A stretch of DNA of 12,775 nucleotides. Source: Brevundimonas sp. GTDB lineage: Bacteria > Pseudomonadota > Alphaproteobacteria > Caulobacterales > Caulobacteraceae. The notes under the pieces were generated by a model. That model worked only from the letters and a program-made list of their open reading frames with translations, was not told the origin of the DNA and searched no databases. The position numbers were made by a program, and so were the translations under genes. The stretch spans positions 1 to 12,775 of the forward strand of contig JALAGW010000314.1 in the NCBI GenBank assembly GCA_022712235.1. Reading direction: 5' to 3'. Shown in pieces: positions 1-7,000 of the stretch; the first letter of the stretch is position 1; every line of letters starts with the position of its first letter.

Positions 1-166
1 CGTCCTGGGCGGCGACGACCAGCCAGCCGATGAGATCGCGCGCCTTCAGCGGCGTCAGCAGGTCGAACCCCGCCCAAAGCGCCAGCAAGGCGCCGCCGCC
101 CAGGACGAAGGCGACCCGGCCGATGCGGCCGCTGGACGTCAGGAACAGGTCGGAGAAGCGGTGCAT
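1..166 (-). CDS. DUF805-like inner-membrane protein, N-terminal part only
   Basis: The frame opens at an ATG (complement of 164-166) and runs off the left edge of the window, so only about 55 residues are visible. They start MHRFSDLFLTSSGRIGR. The motif GRIGR at residues 13-17, followed by a hydrophobic stretch from about residue 18 to 32 and the start of a second one near residue 47, resembles the N-terminus of DUF805 family membrane proteins, where a G-R-x-x-R motif precedes the first membrane segment. The function of that family is unknown. No clear Shine-Dalgarno sequence precedes the ATG. The gene is divergent from the S41-like gene. The assignment rests on a short fragment and could be another small multi-pass membrane protein. 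Confidence 0.55.
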   Translation of the reverse strand, partial: MHRFSDLFLTSSGRIGRVAFVLGGGALLALWAGFDLLTPLKARDLIGWLVVAAQD

Positions 167-227
167 CCGGTGTCGACTGCAAGAAAATGACAGTCTCGCT
201 TAAGGCGCTGGTCGGGATGAGTAAACC

Positions 228-242
228 GGTGCAAATCGCACC
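228..242. repeat. Short inverted repeat in divergent intergenic region
   Basis: A perfect dyad, GGTGC-AAATC-GCACC, lies between the divergent DUF805-like and S41-like genes, about 60 bp upstream of the left gene and 30 bp upstream of the candidate -35 box of the right one. Its place and symmetry would suit an operator, but a chance dyad this size is possible and no regulator is encoded nearby. Confidence 0.25.
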
Positions 243-271
243 AGGCGCAGCGGTCAATTCGTCGCGGGGCT

Positions 272-299
272 TTAACGCGGGGCTTTCTTGGGTTTAAAC
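272..299 (+). promoter_or_regulatory. Candidate housekeeping promoter of the S41-like gene
   Basis: TTAACGC (272-278), a 13-nt spacer and GTTTAAAC (292-299) match the Caulobacter housekeeping consensus TTGaCgS-N10-14-GCTANAWC at 6 of 7 and 6 of 8 positions. Transcription would begin near 306, giving a 5' leader of roughly 33 nt before the ATG at 340. Confidence 0.45.
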
Positions 300-339
300 A
301 CGGCCAACCCACGTTTGACGGCCTTCCGGGAGTATCTCC

Positions 340-1818
340 ATGCAACGTCTGCTCACCGCCTCGGCGGCTGTTCTCGCCCTTGCCTTCGCGGCTGGCGGCG
401 CTTCGGCCCAGGATTTCGGCGCTCTGGCCCGTCAGGACCTTCAGGCCATGCACGACGCGCTGAAGGCGAACCATCCCGCCGCCGTCACGCCGGGCGCCGC
501 CAGCGAAGGCTTCCGCAGCTGGATCGACGCCGGTCTGCAGGACGCCCAGGGCAAGGCCGGACAGGTCAACAGCGGCGAAAGCCACGCCTATCTGCTCAGC
601 TACTACGCCAACGGATTCCGCGACTCGAACATCGCCGCCATCCCCACCTTCGACCGGGCCAGCCCCTTCTTCGCCACCAGCTGGCCCGGCGTGGCCACGG
701 CCTGGCGCAACGGCGAATATGTGGTGTCCTATGTCCAGCCGGGCGTGCGCGGCGCGCCGCCGGTCGGCGCCGTGGTCAAGAGCTGCAACCGGCAGCCCAT
801 CGACGAGGTCGCCAAGACCAAGCTGGATCGTTTCGAGGGCGACCTGACCACCGAAGCCGGCCGGGTCCGCACCGCCCCCTATCTGCTGTGGAACCGCAAC
901 AACCCTATGGCGGGCGGCGTGCCGTCGACCTGCGACTTCCAGGTCGGCCGTCGCACCCGTGAATACAAGCTCAGCCCGCAGCCGGCGACGCCGGCGAACC
1001 TGGAGGCCGCCTACCGCGCCTCGGTCTTCACGCCCGGCGCGACCAAGCTGTCGATCGAACAGGTCGACGGCCGTCCGTGGGTGCATGTGAACTCGCTGGA
1101 CGACAGCGCCGGCTGGGACGCCTTCTTCGCCCAGATCGAGGCGCAGGCCGCCACGCTGCGCGGCGCCCAGGGCCTGGTCATCGACCTGCGCGGCGCCGAC
1201 GGCGACTCGATCAACGCCACCGCACGCGGCTATGGCCTGGCCAACCGCATCTGGTCGCCGGAGTTCACCGTCAGCCGCCAGCCGGAAGCCGGTCAGATCA
1301 CCTATCGCGCCACCGCCGCCAACCGCCAATGGTTCGCAGACACCCTGAACCGCATGCAGTCGGACCCGCGTTTCGTCCAGGAATCGGGCCCGGTCATCGA
1401 ACAGACCCAGGCCATCGTGGCCGCCTTTGACTCGGCTCTGGCCGCCGGTCAGCAGACCTTCGTCATGCCGGGGCGGCCCGCCGTGGCCGACACCGGCGCC
1501 GCCAACCCCGTTCAGGGCCAGGTCGTGGTTCTGGTGGACGGCGGCTGCACCAACGGCTGCCTGGACACCCTGGACCTGCTGACCCGTCTGCCGAACGTCC
1601 GTCTGGTCGGCGCTCCGACCGCCGTGGACTCGATCTTCATCGAGCCGACCGTGCAGCGCCTGCCGTCGAACTATTCGGATCTCAGCTATGGTCACAAGGC
1701 CTGGACGACGCGTCAGCGCGGCAACAATCAGGGCTATGTCCCGGCCGAAGGTCTGGCCTTCACCGGCAACCCCGCTGATGAAGCCGCCGTCCGCGCCTGG
1801 GTCGGGACTTTGTTCTAG
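340..1818 (+). CDS. Secreted S41 (C-terminal processing) peptidase-like protein, probably altered active site
   Basis: This 492-residue protein has a clear Sec signal peptide (MQRLLTASAAVLALAFAAGG, likely cut after ASA at residue 23), so it acts in the periplasm or outside. The ATG lies 7 nt after a GGGAG ribosome binding site. Residues about 140-210 resemble a degenerate PDZ-like substrate-binding region and carry two cysteines (C149, C198) that could form a disulfide. Residues 247-284 contain the S41 core strand ending in GLVIDLRGADGD, the counterpart of the usual IlDLRgNpGG. Residues 395-430 (VVVLVD, C403, C407, RLVGAPT) match the stretch that holds the catalytic Ser in S41 enzymes, but here the motif reads DGGCTNGCLDTLDLL with no serine. 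The fold is well supported; peptidase activity is doubtful. It appears monocistronic, with a candidate promoter upstream and a terminator downstream. Confidence 0.75.
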   Translation: MQRLLTASAAVLALAFAAGGASAQDFGALARQDLQAMHDALKANHPAAVTPGAASEGFRSWIDAGLQDAQGKAGQVNSGESHAYLLSYYANGFRDSNIAAIPTFDRASPFFATSWPGVATAWRNGEYVVSYVQPGVRGAPPVGAVVKSCNRQPIDEVAKTKLDRFEGDLTTEAGRVRTAPYLLWNRNNPMAGGVPSTCDFQVGRRTREYKLSPQPATPANLEAAYRASVFTPGATKLSIEQVDGRPWVHVNSLDDSAGWDAFFAQIEAQAATLRGAQGLVIDLRGADGDSINATARGYGLANRIWSPEFTVSRQPEAGQITYRATAANRQWFADTLNRMQSDPRFVQESGPVIEQTQAIVAAFDSALAAGQQTFVMPGRPAVADTGAANPVQGQVVVLVDGGCTNGCLDTLDLLTRLPNVRLVGAPTAVDSIFIEPTVQRLPSNYSDLSYGHKAWTTRQRGNNQGYVPAEGLAFTGNPADEAAVRAWVGTLF

Positions 1819-1849
1819 GCCTATCGCGCTTCGCGCTCGTTTCATGAGT

Positions 1850-1882
1850 GGGCCTACCGCCCTTTTGGGCTGCTTGAGGCCC
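1850..1882 (+). other. Nested stem-loop in the 3' region of the S41-like gene
   Basis: GGGCCT (1850-1855) pairs with AGGCCC (1877-1882), and inside it GCCC-TTTT-GGGC (1859-1870) forms a second stem. There is no trailing T-run, so this is a structured 3' UTR element rather than a standard terminator. A stronger terminator follows at 1902. Confidence 0.3.
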
Positions 1883-1901
1883 GGAATGGGCTAAACGATT
1901 G

Positions 1902-1941
1902 GGGCCGGACGGTGGAAACATCGTCCGGCCCTTCCTATTTT
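1902..1941 (+). terminator. Rho-independent terminator after the S41-like gene
   Basis: GGGCCGGACG (1902-1911) and CGTCCGGCCC (1922-1931) form a perfect 10-bp stem with a 10-nt loop, followed by a T-rich tail ending in TATTTT. It should end transcription from the S41-like gene. It lies only 17 nt before the msrB ATG, which is unusually close for a terminator in front of a co-directed gene. Confidence 0.7.
1913..1941 (+). promoter_or_regulatory. Possible msrB promoter overlapping the terminator
   Basis: TGGAAA (1913-1918) and TATTTT (1936-1941) are 17 nt apart and each match 4 of 6 bases of the sigma70 boxes. The predicted start falls at or next to the A of the msrB ATG (1949), which would give a leaderless mRNA. 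The boxes are weak and overlap the terminator hairpin, so this is a suggestion only. Confidence 0.2.
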
Positions 1942-1948
1942 GGGGGGC

Positions 1949-2440
1949 ATGACCCAGACCGAATCCCCCACGCCGCTGCGTTCGCCTTCGGGCTTTGATC
2001 TGACGCCGCCGAGCGAGAGCCAGCGCGTGGCGCTGGAGGCCGACCTGTCGCCCGAGGAAAAGCGGGTCCTTCTGGCTCACGGCACCGAAGCGCCCTTCTG
2101 CGGGACCTTGCTGGGCGAGAAGCGGGCAGGGGTCTTCTGTTGCCGCGAATGCGGTCTGCCGTTGTTCCGCTCGGCTACCAAGTTTGAAAGCGGCACCGGC
2201 TGGCCCAGCTTCAGCGTCCCGGTGGACGAGGCGCACGTTCGCGCCGTGCGCGACGACAGCTACGGCATGGTACGCATCGAGACCCGCTGCGCTCGCTGCG
2301 ACAGCCATCAGGGTCACGTCTTCCCCGACGGCCCGCCGCCGTCCGGTCTGCGCTACTGTATCAACTCTGTGGCCCTCAGCTTCGTGCCGGAAGGCGAGGC
2401 CTTGCCCGACCCCCTGGGGCGGGGCGATGGGACGGCCTGA
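1949..2440 (+). CDS. msrB: Peptide-methionine (R)-S-oxide reductase MsrB
   Basis: MsrB reduces methionine-R-sulfoxide in proteins back to methionine, using thioredoxin as electron donor. The 163-residue protein shows the full family pattern: TEAPFCGTLL near residue 46, the zinc ligands C65/C68 (in CCREC) and C114/C117 (CARC), SGTGWPSF at 81-88, GHVFPDG at 122-128 and the catalytic cysteine C137 in RYCINS. There is no signal peptide, so it is cytoplasmic. An in-frame TTG nine bases upstream is less likely than the ATG chosen here. The second cysteine seen in many MsrBs at residue 83 (SGCGWPSF) is Thr, so recycling must use another cysteine such as C51 or C64, or direct reduction. The leader is short or absent. 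Confidence 0.95.
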   Translation: MTQTESPTPLRSPSGFDLTPPSESQRVALEADLSPEEKRVLLAHGTEAPFCGTLLGEKRAGVFCCRECGLPLFRSATKFESGTGWPSFSVPVDEAHVRAVRDDSYGMVRIETRCARCDSHQGHVFPDGPPPSGLRYCINSVALSFVPEGEALPDPLGRGDGTA

Positions 2441-2502
2441 GCGAACAGTCGTTTTGGGGCCGCATTTGCGGTTAGGGTAGGGGTGAACGGGAGTAAGGGC
2501 GC

Positions 2503-3099
2503 ATGATGATCGAACTGACCGCCGCCGCGATGTTGCTGGCGAACATGGACCCGGAGGGCGTCGTCTCGACCGCGCCGAGGGGCGATGAGGCGGTGCTGAC
2601 GGCGTCGGCGGCCACGCTGGCCGGCTCGACCAGCGACGCCTCGCCCAGCACCACGGTTCAGAGCGCCGCGCCGCATGGTCTGTCCACCGATGAACAGATC
2701 GCCCGCTGGATCGGTGAACGCACCGCCGAGACGTCCAGCCGCGCGCCGGCCGATCCCTGGGCCGAATCGGAGCCGCGCAAGATGCACGGCGAGTTCAGCG
2801 TCGGCATGGGCACCGGCGGCTATCAGGACTATTCGGCGGCGGTGTCCCTGCCCGTGGGCGAGACCGGCACGCTGAACCTCATGGTCAGCCAGACCAAGAA
2901 CAGCCCCTGGGGCTATGGCTACGGCTATGGCTCGCCCTGGGGCTATGGCGGGTATGGCCGTCCCTTCGGTGTGGTGGAGGCGCCGGGCTTCGAGGGGACC
3001 TACTTCCGGGGGCGGCCCTATGCGCCGCTGCGCGTCCGCCCCGGCTCGACGCAGGAAACAAGCACCTCGGTCGGGTTCTCGCTGCGCAGCGGCGACTGA
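2503..3099 (+). CDS. Unrecognised Gly/Tyr-rich protein, possibly envelope-associated
   Basis: I do not recognise this 198-residue protein. The start is well bounded: an in-frame TAA lies at 2494-2496, so translation begins at the ATG at 2503 or the adjacent one at 2506, behind a CGGGAG sequence at 2488-2493. Residues 3-14 are mildly hydrophobic, but there is no basic N-terminus or clear cleavage site, so a normal signal peptide is not evident. Residues 30-90 are Ala/Ser/Thr-rich and low in complexity. Residues 95-133 alternate polar and hydrophobic residues like a beta-hairpin (GEFSVGMGTGGYQDYSAAVS). Residues 135-153 hold an imperfect duplication of SPWGYG with many Gly-Tyr pairs, and the end (TSTSVGFSLRSGD) is again strand-like. 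This would suit a small outer-membrane or surface-associated beta protein, but that is inference. The spacing to msrB (62 bp) allows co-transcription. Confidence 0.7.
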   Translation: MMIELTAAAMLLANMDPEGVVSTAPRGDEAVLTASAATLAGSTSDASPSTTVQSAAPHGLSTDEQIARWIGERTAETSSRAPADPWAESEPRKMHGEFSVGMGTGGYQDYSAAVSLPVGETGTLNLMVSQTKNSPWGYGYGYGSPWGYGGYGRPFGVVEAPGFEGTYFRGRPYAPLRVRPGSTQETSTSVGFSLRSGD

Positions 3100-3194
3100 A
3101 ATCTCCAGTCCGATCCTCTGAACTGAGGCCTTCGCGCCACGGCGCGGTCGGTTTCGACCGGGGCGTCCCATCGCCGCATTCCCTTTGGGGCGCG

Positions 3195-3217
3195 ATCTCC
3201 CATATGCGTCGGGAGAT
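3195..3217 (+). promoter_or_regulatory. Hairpin abutting the dedA ribosome binding site
   Basis: ATCTCCC (3195-3201) and GGGAGAT (3211-3217) form a 7-bp stem with a 9-nt loop, ending directly before AGAGGA (3218-3223), the likely Shine-Dalgarno sequence 6 nt before the dedA ATG. The GGGAG arm is itself purine-rich and could compete as a binding site. A structure here may influence translation; no ligand or protein can be named. Confidence 0.3.
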
Positions 3218-3228
3218 AGAGGACCAGT

Positions 3229-3885
3229 ATGGATAGTTTGCTTAGTTCGGCCGCCGATTTCATCGCCAGACACCATGTCTGGGCCGGGGTCGTTCTGGGG
3301 TTGGTCACCTTCTTCGAATCTCTGGTGGTGATCGGCGCCTTTGTTCCGGCTACCGGCCTGCTGGTCGCGGCGGGCGGTCTGGTGGCGGCGGGCGTGCTTG
3401 ATCCCGTCAGCGTCATCGCCGGCTGCGTCATCGGCGCGGTCATGGGCGACGCCATCTCCTACTGGATCGGGCGTCGGCTGGGCACGGGCGTGCTGCGCCA
3501 GCCCATGCTGCTGCCGCACCGTCGCAAGATCGCCTGGACGCGGCTTTACTGCCGTCGCTACGGCGTGGCCTCGATCTTCATCGGCCGCTTCTTTGGCCCG
3601 CTGCGGGCCTTCGTGCCGGTCATGGTGGGCGTGCTGCGGATGCGCCAGCGCGTCTTCCAGTTGGCCAATGTCACCTCCGCCTTCGTCTGGGTCCTGGCCA
3701 TGCTGGCGCCCGGCTATCTGGCCGCCAAGGGCCTGGCGCAGCTGGAGTTCATGAGCGAGGCCCACGGTCCGACCCTGATGCTGATCGCCTTCGCCGTGGT
3801 GGTGGTCGGGGCGGTGATCCTGATGCGCTGGCTGAAGGGCCGGGCCGCCAAGCGCTCGGCCTTGCTGGCCGCGACGGTCGAGTAA
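3229..3885 (+). CDS. DedA family (SNARE-associated/VTT domain) inner-membrane protein
   Basis: DedA/VTT proteins are polytopic inner-membrane proteins linked to lipid scrambling, undecaprenyl-phosphate recycling and proton-dependent envelope homeostasis. This 218-residue copy has typical length and layout: a hydrophobic segment near residues 17-36 containing the family acidic residue in TFFES (E30), FVPATGLLVAAGGLVAAG at 38-55, GDAISYWIGRRLG at 73-85, the signature GRFFGPLRAFVP at 119-130 with the conserved arginines R120 and R126, and C-terminal membrane segments at about 144-166 and 181-199. The ATG follows AGAGG at good spacing. Which of the several DedA paralogues this is cannot be decided from sequence alone. 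It converges on the amidohydrolase gene. Confidence 0.9.
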   Translation: MDSLLSSAADFIARHHVWAGVVLGLVTFFESLVVIGAFVPATGLLVAAGGLVAAGVLDPVSVIAGCVIGAVMGDAISYWIGRRLGTGVLRQPMLLPHRRKIAWTRLYCRRYGVASIFIGRFFGPLRAFVPVMVGVLRMRQRVFQLANVTSAFVWVLAMLAPGYLAAKGLAQLEFMSEAHGPTLMLIAFAVVVVGAVILMRWLKGRAAKRSALLAATVE

Positions 3886-3892
3886 TTCCCGA

Positions 3893-3996
3893 CGTCATCC
3901 CGGCCGAAGCTTAGCTGAGAGCCGGGACCGCCCAGGACGCCGTCGTCAGCGCTTCTTGCGGTCCCGGACAAGCGCTGCGCGCTTTCCGGGATGACG
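3893..3996. repeat. Pair of inverted REP-like palindromic elements
   Basis: Two 36-nt units lie head to head, at 3894-3929 and 3960-3995. Each begins GTCATCCCGG and ends CCGGGACC when read in the same sense; the middle 18 bases differ, apart from a short GCnnAGC core. The pairing extends outward (3893 with 3996) and inward (3930-3931 with 3958-3959), leaving a 26-nt centre at 3932-3957. The whole can fold as one long cruciform or as two separate hairpins; the right unit has a perfect AAGCGC-TGC-GCGCTT-type inner stem. This architecture is that of REP/BIME elements, which usually sit in many intergenic copies. Similar GTCATCCCGG elements recur in alphaproteobacterial genomes, to my recollection. 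Confidence 0.7.
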
Positions 3997-4012
3997 GTAG
4001 CAACCGACCATT

Positions 4013-4050
4013 AAAAAAGGCCCGACCGGATGGTCGGGCCTTCTTCGTTT
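4013..4050. terminator. Bidirectional rho-independent terminator between convergent genes
   Basis: AAGGCCCGACC (4017-4027) pairs perfectly with GGTCGGGCCTT (4032-4042) over 11 bp with a GGAT loop. An A-run lies to the left (4013-4018) and a T-rich stretch to the right (4041-4050), so it can end transcription of dedA on the plus strand and of the amidohydrolase gene on the minus strand, whose stop codon is 16 nt away. Confidence 0.9.
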
Positions 4051-4065
4051 CAGGACTGAGCGGGG

Positions 4066-7000
4066 TCAGTCCTGACCGTGGCTGTGACCGTGGGCGTCAG
4101 CCTCGGCGGAGGCTGCGCCCGCGCTCCAGGCCTGACCGTCGGCGGTCTGGTGCCAGAAGGGCTGACGCGGGGCCTGACCGACCTCGTTCATCTGGTTGTC
4201 GAAGATGCGGCCGTTGATCATGGTGTAGCCGATCTTGACCGTGTTCCGCAGGTTCTCCAACGGGTTGGCGTCCAGCACGACCAGGTCGGCCAGCTTGCCG
4301 GTCTCCAGCGAGCCGATGTCCTTGTCCATGCCGAGCGCCGTGGCGCCGTTCAGGGTGCCGACGCGCAGGGCTTCGTGCGGGGTCATGCCGCCCTGTTCGA
4401 ACATCCACAGCTCCCAATGGGCGCCGAGGCCTTCGCGCTGGCCGTGGGCGCCGATCTGCACCGACACGCCTTCGTCGGCCAGGCGCTTGGCCTCGCGGGC
4501 GATGGAGATGTGGTTCAGTTCGTCCGGCTGCACATGGACCGGGCGACGGGCGCGGCTGTCCAGGATGCGGCGGGGCACATATTTCGTCAGGATCGGGTCG
4601 TTCCAGACGTCGGTGGCCTGATACCAGTAGTTCTCGCCCCAGTTGCCGCCATAGGCCACGATCAGGGTGGGGGTGTAGGCCACCCTGGTCTGACGCCACA
4701 GCTGATGCACGTCGGCGTAGAGGTGGGCCAGCGGGATCGAATGCTCGACCGTGGTGTGGCCGTCCACCACCATGCTCATATTGTGTTGATACAGCGCCCC
4801 GCCCTCGGGCACGCCCATCATGCCCAGCTCGCGCGCGGCCTCGATGATCTGCTGACGCTGGTCGCGGCGGGGCTGGTTGTAGCTCTTGACGCTCCAGGCT
4901 CCGATGGCCTGCATCCGGCGCAGGTTGGACAGGGCGTCGTCCAGATCATTGACCTGGGCGGTAAAGGGCGTCGCCGCCCCATAAAGGATGGTGCCGGTCG
5001 AGAAGATGCGCGGCGCGACCACGCGCCCGGCCTTGGCCAGTTCGCTGTGGGCGAAGATCTCGCTCGAATCATTGGACGGGTCGTGGATGGTGGTCACGCC
5101 GAAGGCGAGGGCGGCGTAGTTGACCCAGGACTGCTGCGGGATGATCTCGTCCGAGCCCATCGAGCCGTGCCAGTGGGCGTCCACCAGACCGGGGATGATG
5201 GTCTTTCCGGCCATGTCCATGACGCGGGCGTCGGCCGGGACGCTGACCGAGCCGCGCGGGCCGATGGCTTCGATGCGATTGCCGTTGATGACGACCACGC
5301 CGTCCTCGATAACCTCGTCGCCCTTCATGGTGATCAGGCGGGCGCCGCTCAGAACCACGCGGCCGGTCGGCTTGGCGTAGTCGGCGCTGAAGCCGATCTT
5401 GATCCCATGCTCGGCGGGCTTGGGCAGTTCGGCGGGCGCGCCCTCGGCGAAGGCGAAGCTTTCGCTCAGCGGGCGCGAGAACAGCTCCGGTCCCATCGAC
5501 CATTGCAGGCGGCTGGAATCGCCGGACCAGTGCAGCCACTCGCCCGCATCGCGGGTGACGCGGGTCTGGGGCAGGGCCTTGGTGTCGGCCCCGACCGTGA
5601 TGGCGCGGCCGGTGGCGACGAAGGGCGTGACATAGGCGTTGAAGCGTTCGGTCCAGGCCACCCAGTGCTCGTCCGGCGAGACGGAGAACTCGGCCGCCCA
5701 TTCGCTGCTCAGGTGCTTGCGCTCGTCGTCGCCCGACAGGTTGACCGACTTCAGCACGCGCTTGTCGCCGTCGCGCGCGGTCAGGAAGATGCGGTCGTTG
5801 CGCGCGCCGAACTGCGGGTTGGAGCCCTCCTCGGTGATCTTGACCGGCTCGCCGCCGCGCACCGAGGTGCGATAGACGCCGGGCTCGCGGCTCCACAGGG
5901 CGGTGCGCAGGAAGCCGTCGCTGGAGGTGCGATAGACGATCGTCTGGCCGTCGGGCGAGAACTGCGGCTCCAGATAGTGGCCGGGATGGGCGCTGATGAC
6001 GCGGCCCTCGCCGCCGGCGGCGGGAATCACCCGCAGCGTGCCCAGGTCCTGATCGTTCCAGGTCGTATAGACGATCGAACGGCCGTCACGGGACCAGGAC
6101 GGATAGAGCTCAAAATGGTCGCTCTGGCGCGTCAGGCGACGGGGCGTTCCCGCCACGCCGTTCCTCAGATCGCGAATCCACAGATTGCCCAGGGCCTCGA
6201 ACACCACCTTGGAGCCGTCGGGAGACGTCTGAGCCCAGCGGACCATCTTCACGTCGAACTGGTCAGGCGCGACCTCGACCGGGAAGCGCACGGCCTCCTG
6301 CACGCGGCGGGTGTCGGCGACGTGGAAGGGAATTTCGGTCACGGCCTTCGACGCCACGTCGATGCGATGGATCTTGCCGCCCGCCCAGAAGACGATGCCG
6401 GTGTTGTCGGGCGTCCAGCTCATCGTCGGATAGACGCCGTGGATGGCCCAGGTTTCCTGCAGGTCGCGGTCCAGGGCGTCGTAGATCGGGGTCTCGCGGC
6501 CCGATTCGAGATCCATGACGTAGAGGACGGACTTGTAGCGGTCGCGCCGGATGAAGGCCAGGGACTTGCCGTCGGGCGAGGGGGTGGGGCGAATCGAGCC
6601 GCCGGGGCCGGTGACGAAGGGCGTGATCTCGCCTGTCTCGCGATCCAGGCGCCGGATCACATAGATCTGGGTGTTCGGGTCCTTGGAATAGTCGAACACG
6701 CCGCCCGGCGTGGAATCGTCGCTGAAGTAGAGGTAGCGGCCGTCGGGCGAGAAGGCGGGCTCGCCCGTGTCCTTCTGCTGGGTGCGGCGCTCGGTCAGTT
6801 GCACGCCGCCGCCGCCGCCGCGGTGATAGAGCCACATCTCGCCCGCGCCCAGCGAGCGCGACGAGGTGAAGTGCTTGCGGCCGACGATGAACTGGCCGTC
6901 CGGCGACCAGTCGGGCTGGGTCAGCAGGCGGAAGGTCTCGTTGGACACCTGCCTGGCGTTCGACCCGTCGCGATCCATGACCCACAGGTTGTCGCCGCCG

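Noticed and set aside
139..1845. 568-codon open frame on the minus strand opposite the S41-like gene
   Set aside because: Low-complexity Gly/Ala/Arg translation with no motif. The plus strand has a signal peptide, a ribosome binding site and S41 motifs.
2909..2962. Gly-Tyr codon repeats as a possible tandem repeat or CRISPR-like array
   Set aside because: The repeats are short, in frame and explained by the GYG/SPWGYG protein duplication; there are no spacers.
3145..3160. CGGTCG-GTTT-CGACCG hairpin after the Gly/Tyr-rich gene as a terminator
   Set aside because: The stem is only 6 bp and no T-run follows, so termination is not supported.
2353..3765. 470-codon minus-strand frame across msrB, the Gly/Tyr-rich gene and dedA
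   Set aside because: It spans three well-supported plus-strand features and the gaps between them, with Arg/Gly/Ala/His-rich translation typical of shadow frames.
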